From Chitinophagaceae bacterium (GTDB lineage: Bacteria > Bacteroidota > Bacteroidia > Chitinophagales > Chitinophagaceae), in NCBI GenBank assembly GCA_023957575.1, contig JAMLGU010000005.1, forward strand, positions 62,001 to 126,000: 64,000 nucleotides of DNA, read 5' to 3'. This document shows positions 45,457 to 55,058 of this stretch, one piece after another. Under the pieces are notes generated by a model. The model ran no database searches and was not told the origin of the DNA. It worked only from the letters and a program-made list of their open reading frames with translations. The translations under genes were made by a program, and so were the position numbers. Within the stretch, counting starts at the first letter, position 1, and every line of letters starts with the position of its first letter.

Positions 45457-45654
45457 TTACAATTCTATTTTTCCACTTACAATCTGTTGTTTGTAAACTG
45501 CTTTTAAACGTTGATCTCGTTTTTTTACAGAAGGCTTGGTAAAGTGCTGACGTTCACGGAGTTGCAACAAAGTTTTTGACCTTTCAAACTTTTTTTTGTA
45601 CTTTTTTAAAGCCTTATCAATATTTTCGCAGTCTTTAGAATCAATAATTAACAT
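45457..45654 (-). CDS. rpsU: 30S ribosomal protein bS21
   Basis: The real start is the ATG at 45654 (MLIIDSKDCENIDKALKKYKKKFERSKTLLQLRERQHFTKPSVKKRDQR), giving 65 residues; a longer upstream frame is an artefact. bS21 sits near the 3' end of 16S rRNA. In Bacteroidota bS21 helps hide the anti-Shine-Dalgarno sequence. An AAAGGAGG site lies before the start (45674-45667), unlike most genes here, so the gene may be under its own feedback. A perfect promoter precedes it and a strong terminator follows. Confidence 0.95.
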   Translation of the reverse strand: MLIIDSKDCENIDKALKKYKKKFERSKTLLQLRERQHFTKPSVKKRDQRLKAVYKQQIVSGKIEL

Positions 45655-45666
45655 AATTTGTATATA

Positions 45667-45674
45667 CCTCCTTT
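45667..45674 (-). promoter_or_regulatory. Strong Shine-Dalgarno of rpsU
   Basis: AAAGGAGG on the minus strand (45674-45667) ends 12 bases before the ATG. It is the strongest ribosome-binding site I saw before any gene in the window. Confidence 0.85.
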
Positions 45675-45693
45675 GGTAGTTTTTTTGAGGTTG

Positions 45694-45724
45694 CAAAGAT
45701 AGAGAATTAATTGTTTTTAACAAA
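45694..45724 (-). promoter_or_regulatory. rpsU promoter
   Basis: On the minus strand TTTG (45724-45721), a 19-base spacer and TATCTTTG (45701-45694) form a full match to the Bacteroidota promoter consensus. Confidence 0.8.
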
Positions 45725-45780
45725 AAAAACAGGTAATAAATTGAAAAAATATTTTAAAAACCATATAATTAACAAGCAAA

Positions 45781-46374
45781 ATGTTTACAGGAATCATTGA
45801 AACAACCGGAATTGTGAGAAAAATTGCTGAAAGCGGCACCAATAAATCTTTCGAAATAGAAAGCAATATCGGGCAGGAACTAAAGATAGACCAAAGCCTG
45901 AGCCATAACGGCGTGTGCCTAACAGTGGAACGGGTAGAAAACAACATCCACCGCGTAACTGCCATTGAAGAAACCCTGAAAAAAAGCAATCTGGGCTTGC
46001 TACAAGAAGGTTCGGAAGTGAATTTAGAAAGATGTATGCTAATGAACGGCAGAATTGATGGTCACATAGTGCAGGGGCATGTGGACGATACTGCGGTTTG
46101 CACAAAAGTGGTTGAAAAAGAAGGAAGTTGGGAATATGAATTCGGCTACGACCCTAAATTTGCCGCCCTGGTTATCGAAAAAGGCTCCATCTGCCTCAAT
46201 GGCATCAGTCTGACGGTTTTTGATGTAAAAAACGATTCATTCAGGGTGGCCATCATTCCCTACACATTCGAGCATACCAATATTAAATTTATAAAACTAA
46301 GCGATAGGGTTAATATTGAATTTGATTTGATAGGAAAATATATTTTGAGGCAAAATGAAATTGCTGCCAATTGA
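45781..46374 (+). CDS. ribE: Riboflavin synthase alpha chain
   Basis: The 197-residue protein has two lumazine-binding repeats: MFTGIIETTGIVRKI at the start, the first repeat with LSHNGVCLTVERV, and the second with LMNGRIDGHIVQGHVDDTA and KGSICLNGISLTVFDV. It dismutates two molecules of 6,7-dimethyl-8-ribityllumazine to riboflavin. The length is usual. It is divergent from rpsU and has no operon partner in view. Confidence 0.95.
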   Translation: MFTGIIETTGIVRKIAESGTNKSFEIESNIGQELKIDQSLSHNGVCLTVERVENNIHRVTAIEETLKKSNLGLLQEGSEVNLERCMLMNGRIDGHIVQGHVDDTAVCTKVVEKEGSWEYEFGYDPKFAALVIEKGSICLNGISLTVFDVKNDSFRVAIIPYTFEHTNIKFIKLSDRVNIEFDLIGKYILRQNEIAAN

Positions 46375-46518
46375 TGTAATCTTTGAAAGCAATAGCTCAA
46401 CTTAAATTTTCATATTTAGACAGAATATTTGGCAAAGCAGGGTAATTTTGCAATTGCTTTCGCATTAATCTCAAATAATTGAATATTAACCGTATAAAAT
46501 AAATTTTAAACTCCGCAA

Positions 46519-47856
46519 ATGTCATTAACCGCCATTTCACCCATTGATGGAAGATATCAAAAACAGGTACAGCCACTTCAGGAATACTTCAGCGAGTATG
46601 CCTTAATAAAATATAGGGTTTTCATTGAAATTGAATATCTCTTGTTTTTGGCCGATAAAAGATTTCTGAAACTGCCGGCAGCAGCAAGAAAACACCTGAA
46701 ACAATTAATGGACAACTTCAACCTCACAGATGCCGAAGCAATCAAAGAAATCGAAAAAACGACCAATCACGATGTTAAAGCAGTGGAATATTTTCTTAAA
46801 AACGAATTAGAAAAAACGAATGGTTCCGAAGCAAAAGAATGGATTCATTTTGGGCTGACCTCTCAGGACATTAACAACACGGCCATTCCGCTTTTGTGGA
46901 AGCATGCAATGGAATATGAGCTGCTTCCGGCCTATATCAATCTGCAACACAGCCTTCATCAACTGGCATCCGGCTGGAAAAATGTTTCAATGCTGGCGCG
47001 CACCCATGGCCAACCGGCCTCCCCTACTACGCTTGGAAAGGAAATCATGGTATTTGTGGAACGTGTTCAGAATCAAATTGACTTGTTTTCTTTTATCCCA
47101 TATACTGCAAAATTTGGCGGCGCCACCGGAAACTTCAATGCGCACCACGTGGCTTTTCCTAAAACCGACTGGATAAGGTTTGCAAATAATTTTGTAGCCG
47201 ATGTTTTAGGTCTGCAAAGAATGCAGTTTACCACACAGATTGAGCATTATGATAATCTGGCGGCACATTTTGACAATATTAAACGCCTCAACAACATACT
47301 TATTGATTTATGTCGTGATGTGTGGACGTACATCAGTATTGATTATTTTAAACAAAAAACCAAAGCCGGCGAGGTGGGGTCTTCGGCAATGCCGCATAAG
47401 GTAAATCCGATTGACTTTGAAAATGCAGAAGGTAATCTGGGTATTGCCAATTCGCTGTTGGAGCACCTTGCTTCAAAACTGCCAGTTAGTCGCCTGCAAA
47501 GAGACCTTACCGATAGCACAGTGTTGAGAAATATTGGCGTACCGGTAGCACATACAATTATTGCCATAAAAAGCATAGAGAAAGGATTAGGCAAATTGAT
47601 TTTACACGAGTCGAAACTGAAAGAAGACCTGAACAACAACTGGGCAGTGGTGGCAGAAGCTGTTCAAACCATCCTGCGCCGCGAAAACTACCCTAATCCT
47701 TATGAGGCATTAAAAGAACTTACCAGAGGAAAAGACGGCATTACTAAGGAATCCATGCATCAGTTCATCAAAAAACTCAAAGTTTCGGCTACTGTCAAAA
47801 AAGAGTTATTAAAAATCACTCCGCATAATTATACAGGAATAACGGCAGAATATTAA
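46519..47856 (+). CDS. purB: Adenylosuccinate lyase
   Basis: The 445-residue fumarase/aspartase superfamily enzyme has TNHDVKAVEYFLK, IHFGLTSQDINNTAIPL, MLARTHGQPASPTTLGKE and the signature GEVGSSAMPHKVNPIDFENAEGNLG. It acts twice in purine synthesis, on SAICAR and on adenylosuccinate. Length is usual for the E. coli-type PurB. It is upstream of the FKBP gene on the same strand with a 71-base gap that has its own -7 element. Confidence 0.95.
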   Translation: MSLTAISPIDGRYQKQVQPLQEYFSEYALIKYRVFIEIEYLLFLADKRFLKLPAAARKHLKQLMDNFNLTDAEAIKEIEKTTNHDVKAVEYFLKNELEKTNGSEAKEWIHFGLTSQDINNTAIPLLWKHAMEYELLPAYINLQHSLHQLASGWKNVSMLARTHGQPASPTTLGKEIMVFVERVQNQIDLFSFIPYTAKFGGATGNFNAHHVAFPKTDWIRFANNFVADVLGLQRMQFTTQIEHYDNLAAHFDNIKRLNNILIDLCRDVWTYISIDYFKQKTKAGEVGSSAMPHKVNPIDFENAEGNLGIANSLLEHLASKLPVSRLQRDLTDSTVLRNIGVPVAHTIIAIKSIEKGLGKLILHESKLKEDLNNNWAVVAEAVQTILRRENYPNPYEALKELTRGKDGITKESMHQFIKKLKVSATVKKELLKITPHNYTGITAEY

Positions 47857-47901
47857 GGAAATTAATAAAGAAAAATAGGCTTTCTATAACATTATCAGGC
47901 T

Positions 47902-47909
47902 TACATTTG
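47902..47909 (+). promoter_or_regulatory. -7 promoter element of the FKBP gene
   Basis: TACATTTG matches TAnnTTTG, 18 bases before the ATG at 47928; no clear -33 TTTG. Confidence 0.45.
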
Positions 47910-47927
47910 CGGCTTTAATAATATTGT

Positions 47928-48659
47928 ATGAAGCAGATTATTCTTTTTAGTTTATTATTCGTGTTAACAATCAGCGCCTATGCCCAGAAAAAACCGGTAA
48001 AAAAAGCGCCTGCCAAAAAACCGGCTCCGGCTGTGGTAGCATCAAGCCAAACCACCCTCAAAAACCTGTCCGACTCCGCCAGCTATTCATTGGGTATTAA
48101 TATTGCCACCTCTCTCAACAAAGACCTGAACGACCTGAACTTCAATCTGGTGATGAAAGGAATGAAGGATGTGTTTGATAAAAAACCATTTACCATTAGT
48201 GAGGAAGAATCCATAAACGTGCTAAACGAATATTCCGCCAAAGCAAGAGAAGAAAAACTGCAAAAAACCATTGACGAAGAACGAGCCTTCTTTGAAAAAA
48301 ATAAATCTAAATCAGGAGTTTTTACTACTGCTACAGGTTTGCAATACGAAGTAGTAAAGGACGGCACGGGCGCTAAACCAACGGCAAAAGATACTGTAAT
48401 TTGTCATTATCGCGGTACATTGCTGGACGGAACCGAGTTTGACCAATCTTATGAAAGAGGCGAGCCGCTCACTATTCCGGTTTCTGCCGTAATCAAGGGC
48501 TGGACAGAAGGTCTGCAACTGATGAATGTGGGTTCCAAATTTAAGTTTTATATCCCCTACGAATTGGGCTATGGACTGCACGGAGCGCCACCTGCCATTC
48601 CACCCGCCTCCGCCTTAATTTTTGAAGTAGAACTGTTGCAAATTAAAAAAGGTTCTTAA
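47928..48659 (+). CDS. FKBP-type peptidyl-prolyl cis-trans isomerase (Mip/FkpA-like)
   Basis: The 243-residue protein has a signal peptide (FVLTISAYAQ), a Lys/Pro/Ala-rich linker, an N-terminal helical dimerisation region (about 40-125; SASYSLGINIATSLNKDL), and a C-terminal FKBP domain (about 130-240): TGLQYEVVKDGTGAKPTAKDTVICHYRGTLLDGTEFDQSYERGEP, VIKGWTEGLQLMNVGSKFKFYIPYELGYG, and IPPASALIFEVELLQI. It is a periplasmic folding helper. A signal-peptidase I type site at AYAQ fits. Confidence 0.93.
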   Translation: MKQIILFSLLFVLTISAYAQKKPVKKAPAKKPAPAVVASSQTTLKNLSDSASYSLGINIATSLNKDLNDLNFNLVMKGMKDVFDKKPFTISEEESINVLNEYSAKAREEKLQKTIDEERAFFEKNKSKSGVFTTATGLQYEVVKDGTGAKPTAKDTVICHYRGTLLDGTEFDQSYERGEPLTIPVSAVIKGWTEGLQLMNVGSKFKFYIPYELGYGLHGAPPAIPPASALIFEVELLQIKKGS

Positions 48660-48701
48660 TTGATGTGGATGACGATTGCAGAAAACATTTTATAAAAATT
48701 T

Positions 48702-48721
48702 ATGCGCAAACGTTTGCGCAT
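48702..48721. promoter_or_regulatory. Candidate LacI-family operator (site B)
   Basis: ATGCGCAAACGTTTGCGCAT is a perfect 20-base palindrome in the spacer between the FKBP gene and the DUF4954 gene, about 150 bases upstream of the latter. It shares 20 identical bases with site A (14970-14989). Confidence 0.6.
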
Positions 48722-48869
48722 TTTTCTCCAAAACCCTTACTTTTGGTGCCTTATTAATCTGATTGAAAAATTGAACAGGCAATAAATGAGGTATTTTCAA
48801 CATTTTTAGCTCCAAAATTTCATAAACCTGAAGAAAACTATTAAAAATTATCAACCATACCATTTCTAA

Positions 48870-51071
48870 ATGAACATTATAAAAAAACATCCTATCAAAA
48901 ACATGGGGTACAATTTTATCCCCAAAGAATATTTACCCGAAGGGAAAGATGAATACTACCTCCGGTTTCAGCAAAACCCTGCCACCGACTACCGCCCACT
49001 TTCAGCAGCCGAAATCACCGTACTGAAATCGAACGGTAACAGGTGCAACAACTGGGAGGATGTGCTGGTAAGAGATGGTATTGACATCCATTTAATTGAA
49101 AGATGTACTTTTTACGGATTGGTGCGAATAGGCAAACTGGAACCGTTGTTTCTGGAGTTCAGCGAGTTCAGAACGGCAGTAGGATTGTATAACTGCCTGA
49201 TTGTCAGTTGTGATATTGGCAATAATGTAGTATTGAAAAACGTTAGATTTTTAAGCTATTATATTATTGAAGATGATGTAATTATAGCTAATGTTAATGA
49301 AATGTCATGCACCTCGCACACCAAGTTTGGCAATGGTATTATTAAGGAAGGAGAAACTGAAGATGTGCGGATATGGCTGGAACTATGCAACGAAAATGGC
49401 GGTAGAAAGGTAATGCCCTTCGATGGGATGTTGCCGGCAGATGCCTGGATGTGGTCAAAGTATAGAGGAGATAAAGAATTAATGGAGGCATTTAAAAGAT
49501 TTACCGGACAATTGTTTGATTCCAAACGTGGATATTATGGTACCGTGGGCAGAAGAACGGTTATAAAAAACACACAAATCATCAAGGATGTAAAAATAGG
49601 TTCCGATGCCTACATAAAAGGAGCCAACAAGCTGAAAAACCTCACCATCAACTCATCTGCAGATGCAAAATCTCAGATTGGCGAAGGCTGCGAAATGGTG
49701 AACGGAATTATGGGTTACGGCAGCAGATCGTTTTATGGGGTGAAGGCAGTTCGCTTTATTCTGGGTTCGTTTTCCCAACTGAAATATGGGGCCAGACTAA
49801 TTAATTCTTACCTTGGAGACAACTCCACCATTTCCTGTTGCGAGGTATTGAACTCACTCATTTTTCCTGCACACGAACAGCATCACAACAATTCGTTTCT
49901 TTGTGCATCGTTGGTAATGGGTCAAAGTAATATCGCTGCCGGCGCTACCATCGGTTCTAATCATAACTCAAGAGGCCCCGATGGAGAACTGCAGGCCGGA
50001 CGTGGTTTCTGGCCGGGACTATGTGTAAGTCTAAAACATAATTCGAAATTCGCTTCCTATACCATGCTGGCCAAAGGCGATTACCCTGCCGAATTGAATA
50101 TTTTGCTACCCTTTTCATTAGTAAGCAATGATGTTCACAACGACAAATTAGTAATAATGCCCGCTTACTGGATGCTGCACAATATGTACGCCATAGCCAG
50201 AAACGAACAAAAATTCAGGGCAAGAGACAATAGAATACAAAAAACCCAATTGCTGGAATACGATTTTTTGGCGCCAGATACAATTAACGAAATATTTTCG
50301 GCGCTCCATCTGTTGAAACTGTTTACCGGAAAGGCTTTTTACCAAAAAAATAAAATGCACGGCAGCGATGAAGATTTTGTGCAAAAAGGTGAGTCGCTTC
50401 TGGAAAACGAGTCTCCGTCGGTAGCCCAATTGGATATTGTGGCCGATGGATTTGAGAACTCACAACGACCTGTTCAAATAGTAAAAGTACAGCAAGCCTA
50501 CCATATTTATAAAAAATTAATCGTTTTCTATGGTACCTCACAAATAATACGACTCATTGATAATCAGCACATAACTTCGTTTGAAGCATTGATGACTCAA
50601 CTTTCGGCAGCTATAAAAAGAAAAAGCTGGATGAATATTGGAGGGCAATTAATTCCTGAGGAGGATTTCAACGATTTGATAAAGGATATCAAAGAAGTTA
50701 AAATAATCGGATGGCATGATGTGCATAATTTCTATGCGCGCGAATCAGCAGCCTATTTAATCAACAAAGCAAATCATGCAATTGCCTCATTATTCGACAT
50801 TTACAAAATAGACAAAAAGGATTTCACCCCTGAATTTTTAATTCATTTGTTTAGTGAATTTTTGGCAACCAAGGAATGGATGGTAAAAAACATTGTGGAA
50901 TCGAAGGCAAAAGATTATAAAAACCCATTTAGAAAAATGGTGTACGATAGCGCCGAAGAAATGGAAAATGTGGTTGGCCGCTTAGAAGACAACCCATTTA
51001 TCAACGAACAAACAAAAGAACTTTCAGAAATCAAACAAAAAGTGGCAGCTTTGATTACTGCTTTTTCATAA
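48870..51071 (+). CDS. DUF4954 family protein, left-handed beta-helix type
   Basis: The 733-residue cytosolic-looking protein opens (after a basic N-terminus) with YRPLSAAEITVLKSNGNRCNNWEDVLV, the pattern I recall for DUF4954. The middle has many hexapeptide-like turns (IGSDAYIKGANKLKNL, IGEGCEMVNGIMG, GATIGSNHNSRGPDGE) as in left-handed beta-helix transferases such as sugar-nucleotide acyltransferases. The last 250 residues are helical. A second ATG at residue 12 (48903) could be the real start. A palindromic operator lies about 150 bases upstream. The role is unknown; nucleotide-sugar-related acyltransfer is only a guess. Confidence 0.75.
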   Translation: MNIIKKHPIKNMGYNFIPKEYLPEGKDEYYLRFQQNPATDYRPLSAAEITVLKSNGNRCNNWEDVLVRDGIDIHLIERCTFYGLVRIGKLEPLFLEFSEFRTAVGLYNCLIVSCDIGNNVVLKNVRFLSYYIIEDDVIIANVNEMSCTSHTKFGNGIIKEGETEDVRIWLELCNENGGRKVMPFDGMLPADAWMWSKYRGDKELMEAFKRFTGQLFDSKRGYYGTVGRRTVIKNTQIIKDVKIGSDAYIKGANKLKNLTINSSADAKSQIGEGCEMVNGIMGYGSRSFYGVKAVRFILGSFSQLKYGARLINSYLGDNSTISCCEVLNSLIFPAHEQHHNNSFLCASLVMGQSNIAAGATIGSNHNSRGPDGELQAGRGFWPGLCVSLKHNSKFASYTMLAKGDYPAELNILLPFSLVSNDVHNDKLVIMPAYWMLHNMYAIARNEQKFRARDNRIQKTQLLEYDFLAPDTINEIFSALHLLKLFTGKAFYQKNKMHGSDEDFVQKGESLLENESPSVAQLDIVADGFENSQRPVQIVKVQQAYHIYKKLIVFYGTSQIIRLIDNQHITSFEALMTQLSAAIKRKSWMNIGGQLIPEEDFNDLIKDIKEVKIIGWHDVHNFYARESAAYLINKANHAIASLFDIYKIDKKDFTPEFLIHLFSEFLATKEWMVKNIVESKAKDYKNPFRKMVYDSAEEMENVVGRLEDNPFINEQTKELSEIKQKVAALITAFS

Positions 51072-51215
51072 ATTATTCGTCAAGACAAGTCTATTATTTG
51101 GCAAACAATTTGTGCTAACAACTTTTAGAACATATTTTGTAAAGATTTTATTATCGCTGTTGCGAATAACCGGATTTTTACGTCTATATATAAAATAGTC
51201 AACAATAATAATACC

Positions 51216-52463
51216 ATGAAGCATTTGTATTCTATCCTCTTAATTGCTGTTTTGGCAAGTCTCTTTTTTAGCTGTGCCAAAAAAAGTGTTCCGGAGGGTG
51301 AAAGCAACCCCGAGGCAATTCAAAAATCTATCAGCATTGCAGCGCCGGTAGCAAATTCGATCACCGAGTTTTCCTTTGATTTCTTCAAAACGCTTCAAAA
51401 CGATCCTGAATACGCCAAGAAGAATACTTTTGTTTCGCCACTCAGCCTTCATATTGCATTGGGGATGTTGGTAAATGGCGCTACAGGTACTACCAAGGCT
51501 GAGATTATGCAGGCCATACATGCTGAAAGCCTTTCACAGGAAGATTTAAATGCGACTTATAAAACACTATTGAACGATCTTCCCAAAGCAGACCCTAAAG
51601 TTCAGTTGGCCTTGGCCAATTCTATATGGTACAGAAACAGTTTTCCGGTGGAAGCAGATTTTTTAAACACAATGAAGAATTCTTTTAATGCAAAAATTGC
51701 AGGATTGCCTTTTGTACCATCTGATGTAAATACCATTAACCAATGGGCTGCCGACAATACCAATCAAAAAATTAAGAAAGTGCTCTCAACCATTAGTCCA
51801 GACGATGTCATGTTTTTGATGAATGCCCTTTATTTTAAAGGCGACTGGACCAATAAGTTTGATAAAAGTGAAACTAAAGACCAGATTTTTAATTTGCAGG
51901 GCGGAAGTACCAAAACCGTTAAAATGATGAATAAAACGGACAATTTCGATTATTTTGCCGGAAATGATTTTGCAGCCTTACAATTACCTTATGGAAACAA
52001 ACAGTTCAGCGCTACTATCATTCTTCCTAATGAAGGCAAAACTATTGAAAGCATCATGGATAATTTCGACTTTGCAAAATGGAATCAGTTACAAAGTAGT
52101 TTACACAGCAATAAAGTTATTGTAGGCTTACCCAAATTTAAATTGGAACAGGAGTTTATGCTAAACAAAACCATGCAAAATCTGGGCATGCAAAAAGCAT
52201 TTAAAACAGTGGCAGAACTCACCGGCATCAGCAAACCAGGAAATATTTATGTGAGTTTTGTAAAACAAAACACTTTTGCTGCTGTGGATGAAGAAGGTAC
52301 AGAAGCAGCAGCAGTAACTACTATTGCAGTAGGAGTCACATCCGTAGGCCCAGGTTCTACACCTAAGTTTGTTTGTGATCGCCCGTTTGCCATCATCATC
52401 AGTGAAAAAACATCCAATACCATATTATTTATGGGCAAAATCATGAACCCCGAGTTCAGTTAA
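51216..52463 (+). CDS. Serpin lipoprotein (serine protease inhibitor)
   Basis: The 415-residue protein has a lipoprotein signal (VLASLFFSC, Cys20) and a full serpin fold: NTFVSPLSLHIALGMLVNGATGTTKAEI, LMNALYFKGDWTNKF, and the C-terminal RPFAIIISEKTSNTILFMGKIMNP. The reactive-loop hinge is DEEGTEAAAVTT, the small-residue pattern of inhibitory serpins (P15 Gly, P14 Thr, P12-P9 Ala/Val), with a predicted scissile bond near VT-S (P1 Thr, one or two residues uncertain). It would thus trap an elastase- or subtilisin-like protease at the cell surface. It has no partners. Confidence 0.9.
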   Translation: MKHLYSILLIAVLASLFFSCAKKSVPEGESNPEAIQKSISIAAPVANSITEFSFDFFKTLQNDPEYAKKNTFVSPLSLHIALGMLVNGATGTTKAEIMQAIHAESLSQEDLNATYKTLLNDLPKADPKVQLALANSIWYRNSFPVEADFLNTMKNSFNAKIAGLPFVPSDVNTINQWAADNTNQKIKKVLSTISPDDVMFLMNALYFKGDWTNKFDKSETKDQIFNLQGGSTKTVKMMNKTDNFDYFAGNDFAALQLPYGNKQFSATIILPNEGKTIESIMDNFDFAKWNQLQSSLHSNKVIVGLPKFKLEQEFMLNKTMQNLGMQKAFKTVAELTGISKPGNIYVSFVKQNTFAAVDEEGTEAAAVTTIAVGVTSVGPGSTPKFVCDRPFAIIISEKTSNTILFMGKIMNPEFS

Positions 52464-52586
52464 CTCCCCATATATCTTCCTCAAAGCCTCGCGATGAATT
52501 ATGTTCTCCGGGGCTTTTGTTATTATGAGAAAAAATAATTTACAACCCATACTCAGGAACCCAAACTCACTGCCATCAAAAAACCG

Positions 52587-52594
52587 TACTTTTG
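52587..52594 (+). promoter_or_regulatory. -7 promoter element of pheT
   Basis: TACTTTTG matches TAnnTTTG, 23 bases before the ATG at 52618. No TTTG -33. Confidence 0.45.
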
Positions 52595-52617
52595 CACCCT
52601 AAAATTTTTTATTACAG

Positions 52618-55044
52618 ATGACAATTTCATATAAATGGCTGAGTGAATACCTACCCGAAATAGTGAAGCCCGAAAAACTGGCGCATATTCTTACTTCCAT
52701 CGGATTGGAAGTGGAGGCTGTGGAGGATTATGAAGAATTTAAAGGTGGTCTTAAAGGATTGCTTGTAGGCGAGGTGCTTACCTGCGAACAACATCCCAAT
52801 GCCGATAAACTGAAATTAACTACCGTAAATGTTGGCGCCGAAAAACCATTGAATATTGTGTGTGGCGCGCCTAATGTAGCCGTAGGCCAAAAGGTGGTTG
52901 TAGCTCCGGTGGGCGCTACCATCTACCCTGTCAACCATGAGCCGATAACCATGAAGCTGGCGAAGATCAGGGGCGAAGAAAGTCAGGGTATGATTTGTGC
53001 CGAAGATGAAATCGGACTGGGGCAAGCGCATGACGGCATCATGGTTTTACCCGAAAACCTGAAACCCGGCACTCCCGTAGCAAAATATTTTGAAATTTAT
53101 ACAGATACTATTTACGAAATAGGTCTCACACCCAACCGCATGGATGCCATGAGCCACTGGGGTGTTGCCCGTGATGTGTGCGCTTATCTGTCGCACCACG
53201 AAAATAGAGACATCCGGCCCAAACTGCCCACCGGCAACCAGTTCAAAGCGCTTAAAGGAGTGAATCCGATAACAGTTAGTGTAGAAAACACTGTAGCCAG
53301 CCCAAGATATAGCGGCATCTGTATCAATAATGTAACCATCGCCGAATCTCCCAAATGGTTGAAAAACAAGCTGAAAGCAATTGGTCAGCGACCTATCAAC
53401 AATATGGTGGACATTACCAATTATATATTGCACGAAACCGGTCAGCCGCTTCATGCTTTTGATGCCGACCAGATTAAGGGCGGAAAAGTAATCGTAAAAA
53501 ACCTGCCGGACGGAAGCACATTTGTTACACTTGATGAAAAAGAAAGAAAACTGAGCAGCGAAGACCTGATGATTTGTGATGCTGAGGGCGGAATGTGTAT
53601 CGGTGGGGTTTTTGGAGGTTTGCATAGCGGCGTAACCGATGCTACAAAAAACATTTTTTTGGAAAGCGCCCATTTTGATCCGGTTACCATCAGAAAAACT
53701 TCTTTCAGACATGGACTTCGTACAGACGCAGCCACCCGTTTCGAAAAAGGAGCCGATATATCAGCAACCGTCAATGTGCTCAAAAGAGCCACACTGCTCA
53801 TTCAGGAAATCTGCGGCGGAGAGGTAGCTTCGGATATTTATGACGTATATCCACAGCCGAAATCTAAACAGGAAATTATTTTAAAATATCACTACCTGAA
53901 AAAACTGAGTGGCAAAAACTACCATCCCGATGGCGTGAAAAGAATTTTACAATCGCTTGGTTTTACAATCGAAAAAGAAAGCATTGATTCACTGCATATT
54001 AGCGTGCCTTTTCATAAACCCGATATCAGCCTGCAGGCAGATGTAGTGGAGGAAATACTGAGAATTGATGGATTGGACAATGTGGACATTCCCAGCGCTA
54101 TCACCATCTCGCCCTCTATTGATGAAAATATTGAGGCCGAAATTCAAAAAGAAAGGGCATCCAACTATTTGGCAGGTTTGGGATTCAACGAAATTCTTAC
54201 CAATTCCATTACCAATAAGGCCTATTTTAGCGAAGAAGAACTGACTACATCCGTAAAAATGAAAAACAGCCTGAGCGCAGAACTGAATATCATGCGTCCC
54301 AACATGCTGGAAACCGGTCTGGAAGTGGTGGCACATAACCTCAACCGAAAAAACGACAATCTGAAATTATTTGAATTTGGCAAAACCTATTCTGTTAATT
54401 CAAAAGGCAAATTTGAAGAGCCGGAACATCTTTGCCTCTATATGACCGGCAACCTTCAAAACAAAACCTGGAAACACAGCGCATTCCCAATCGACTTTTA
54501 CTCAATAAAAGGTGCTGTAGAAAAATTGTTGGGTCTGCTTGGATTGACAAATATTTCATACAACGAAAATATTTCTAACCAGCTGCAATCAGGATTATCT
54601 ATTATGGCAGGTCAGCATATTATAGGCGAAGTAGGTACTGTTAGCAAAAAAGTGCAGGTACGGTACGACATTAAACCTGTGGTTCTTTATGCCGATTTGA
54701 GCTGGAACGCTATTTTAAAAATGGCGCTTAGGAACAAACCAACTTTTCAGGCCATACCCAAGTTCCCCGCAGTACAGCGAGATATTGCTATGGTGGGAGC
54801 TAAAGAGCTGAAATACAGCTTGGTAGAAAATACAGTAAAGAAACTGAATTTGAAAAAACTACAATCCATTCAGTTGTTTGATGTGTTTGAAAGTGAAAAA
54901 TTGGGTAAAGACAAAAAATCAATCGCCGTTAATTTCGTATTTTTGGATGAAGAGAAAACATTAACCGATACTGAGATTGAAGGCTGGATGAAAAAAATAA
55001 TGCAAACCCTCGAAAAGGATTTGCAGGTTGAAATCAGAAAATAA
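52618..55044 (+). CDS. pheT: Phenylalanine-tRNA ligase beta subunit
   Basis: The 808-residue protein shows the order of PheT: an N-terminal tRNA-binding/OB domain (VGEVLTCEQHPNADKLKLTTVNVG), the B5/B3-4 domain (RQAPRYS-like region TVASPRYSGICINNV, MVDITNYILHETGQPLHAFD), the class II core (VEEILRIDGLDNVD, FGKTYSVN), and a C-terminal FDX-ACB (PAVQRDIAMV). It forms the alpha2beta2 enzyme with PheS, which is not here. It is followed by a coiled-coil gene, zapA and rny. It is a consumer of phenylalanine whose supply is sensed upstream of pheA. Confidence 0.96.
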   Translation: MTISYKWLSEYLPEIVKPEKLAHILTSIGLEVEAVEDYEEFKGGLKGLLVGEVLTCEQHPNADKLKLTTVNVGAEKPLNIVCGAPNVAVGQKVVVAPVGATIYPVNHEPITMKLAKIRGEESQGMICAEDEIGLGQAHDGIMVLPENLKPGTPVAKYFEIYTDTIYEIGLTPNRMDAMSHWGVARDVCAYLSHHENRDIRPKLPTGNQFKALKGVNPITVSVENTVASPRYSGICINNVTIAESPKWLKNKLKAIGQRPINNMVDITNYILHETGQPLHAFDADQIKGGKVIVKNLPDGSTFVTLDEKERKLSSEDLMICDAEGGMCIGGVFGGLHSGVTDATKNIFLESAHFDPVTIRKTSFRHGLRTDAATRFEKGADISATVNVLKRATLLIQEICGGEVASDIYDVYPQPKSKQEIILKYHYLKKLSGKNYHPDGVKRILQSLGFTIEKESIDSLHISVPFHKPDISLQADVVEEILRIDGLDNVDIPSAITISPSIDENIEAEIQKERASNYLAGLGFNEILTNSITNKAYFSEEELTTSVKMKNSLSAELNIMRPNMLETGLEVVAHNLNRKNDNLKLFEFGKTYSVNSKGKFEEPEHLCLYMTGNLQNKTWKHSAFPIDFYSIKGAVEKLLGLLGLTNISYNENISNQLQSGLSIMAGQHIIGEVGTVSKKVQVRYDIKPVVLYADLSWNAILKMALRNKPTFQAIPKFPAVQRDIAMVGAKELKYSLVENTVKKLNLKKLQSIQLFDVFESEKLGKDKKSIAVNFVFLDEEKTLTDTEIEGWMKKIMQTLEKDLQVEIRK

Positions 55045-55058
55045 ACTCAGGTACAGCA

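Noticed and set aside
45655..45723. 23-residue N-terminal extension of bS21
   Set aside because: The extension would run over the promoter and Shine-Dalgarno; the ATG at 45654 gives the usual 65-residue length.
53047..53712. 221-codon minus-strand frame within pheT
   Set aside because: It lies antisense to the conserved core of pheT and shows no protein family features.
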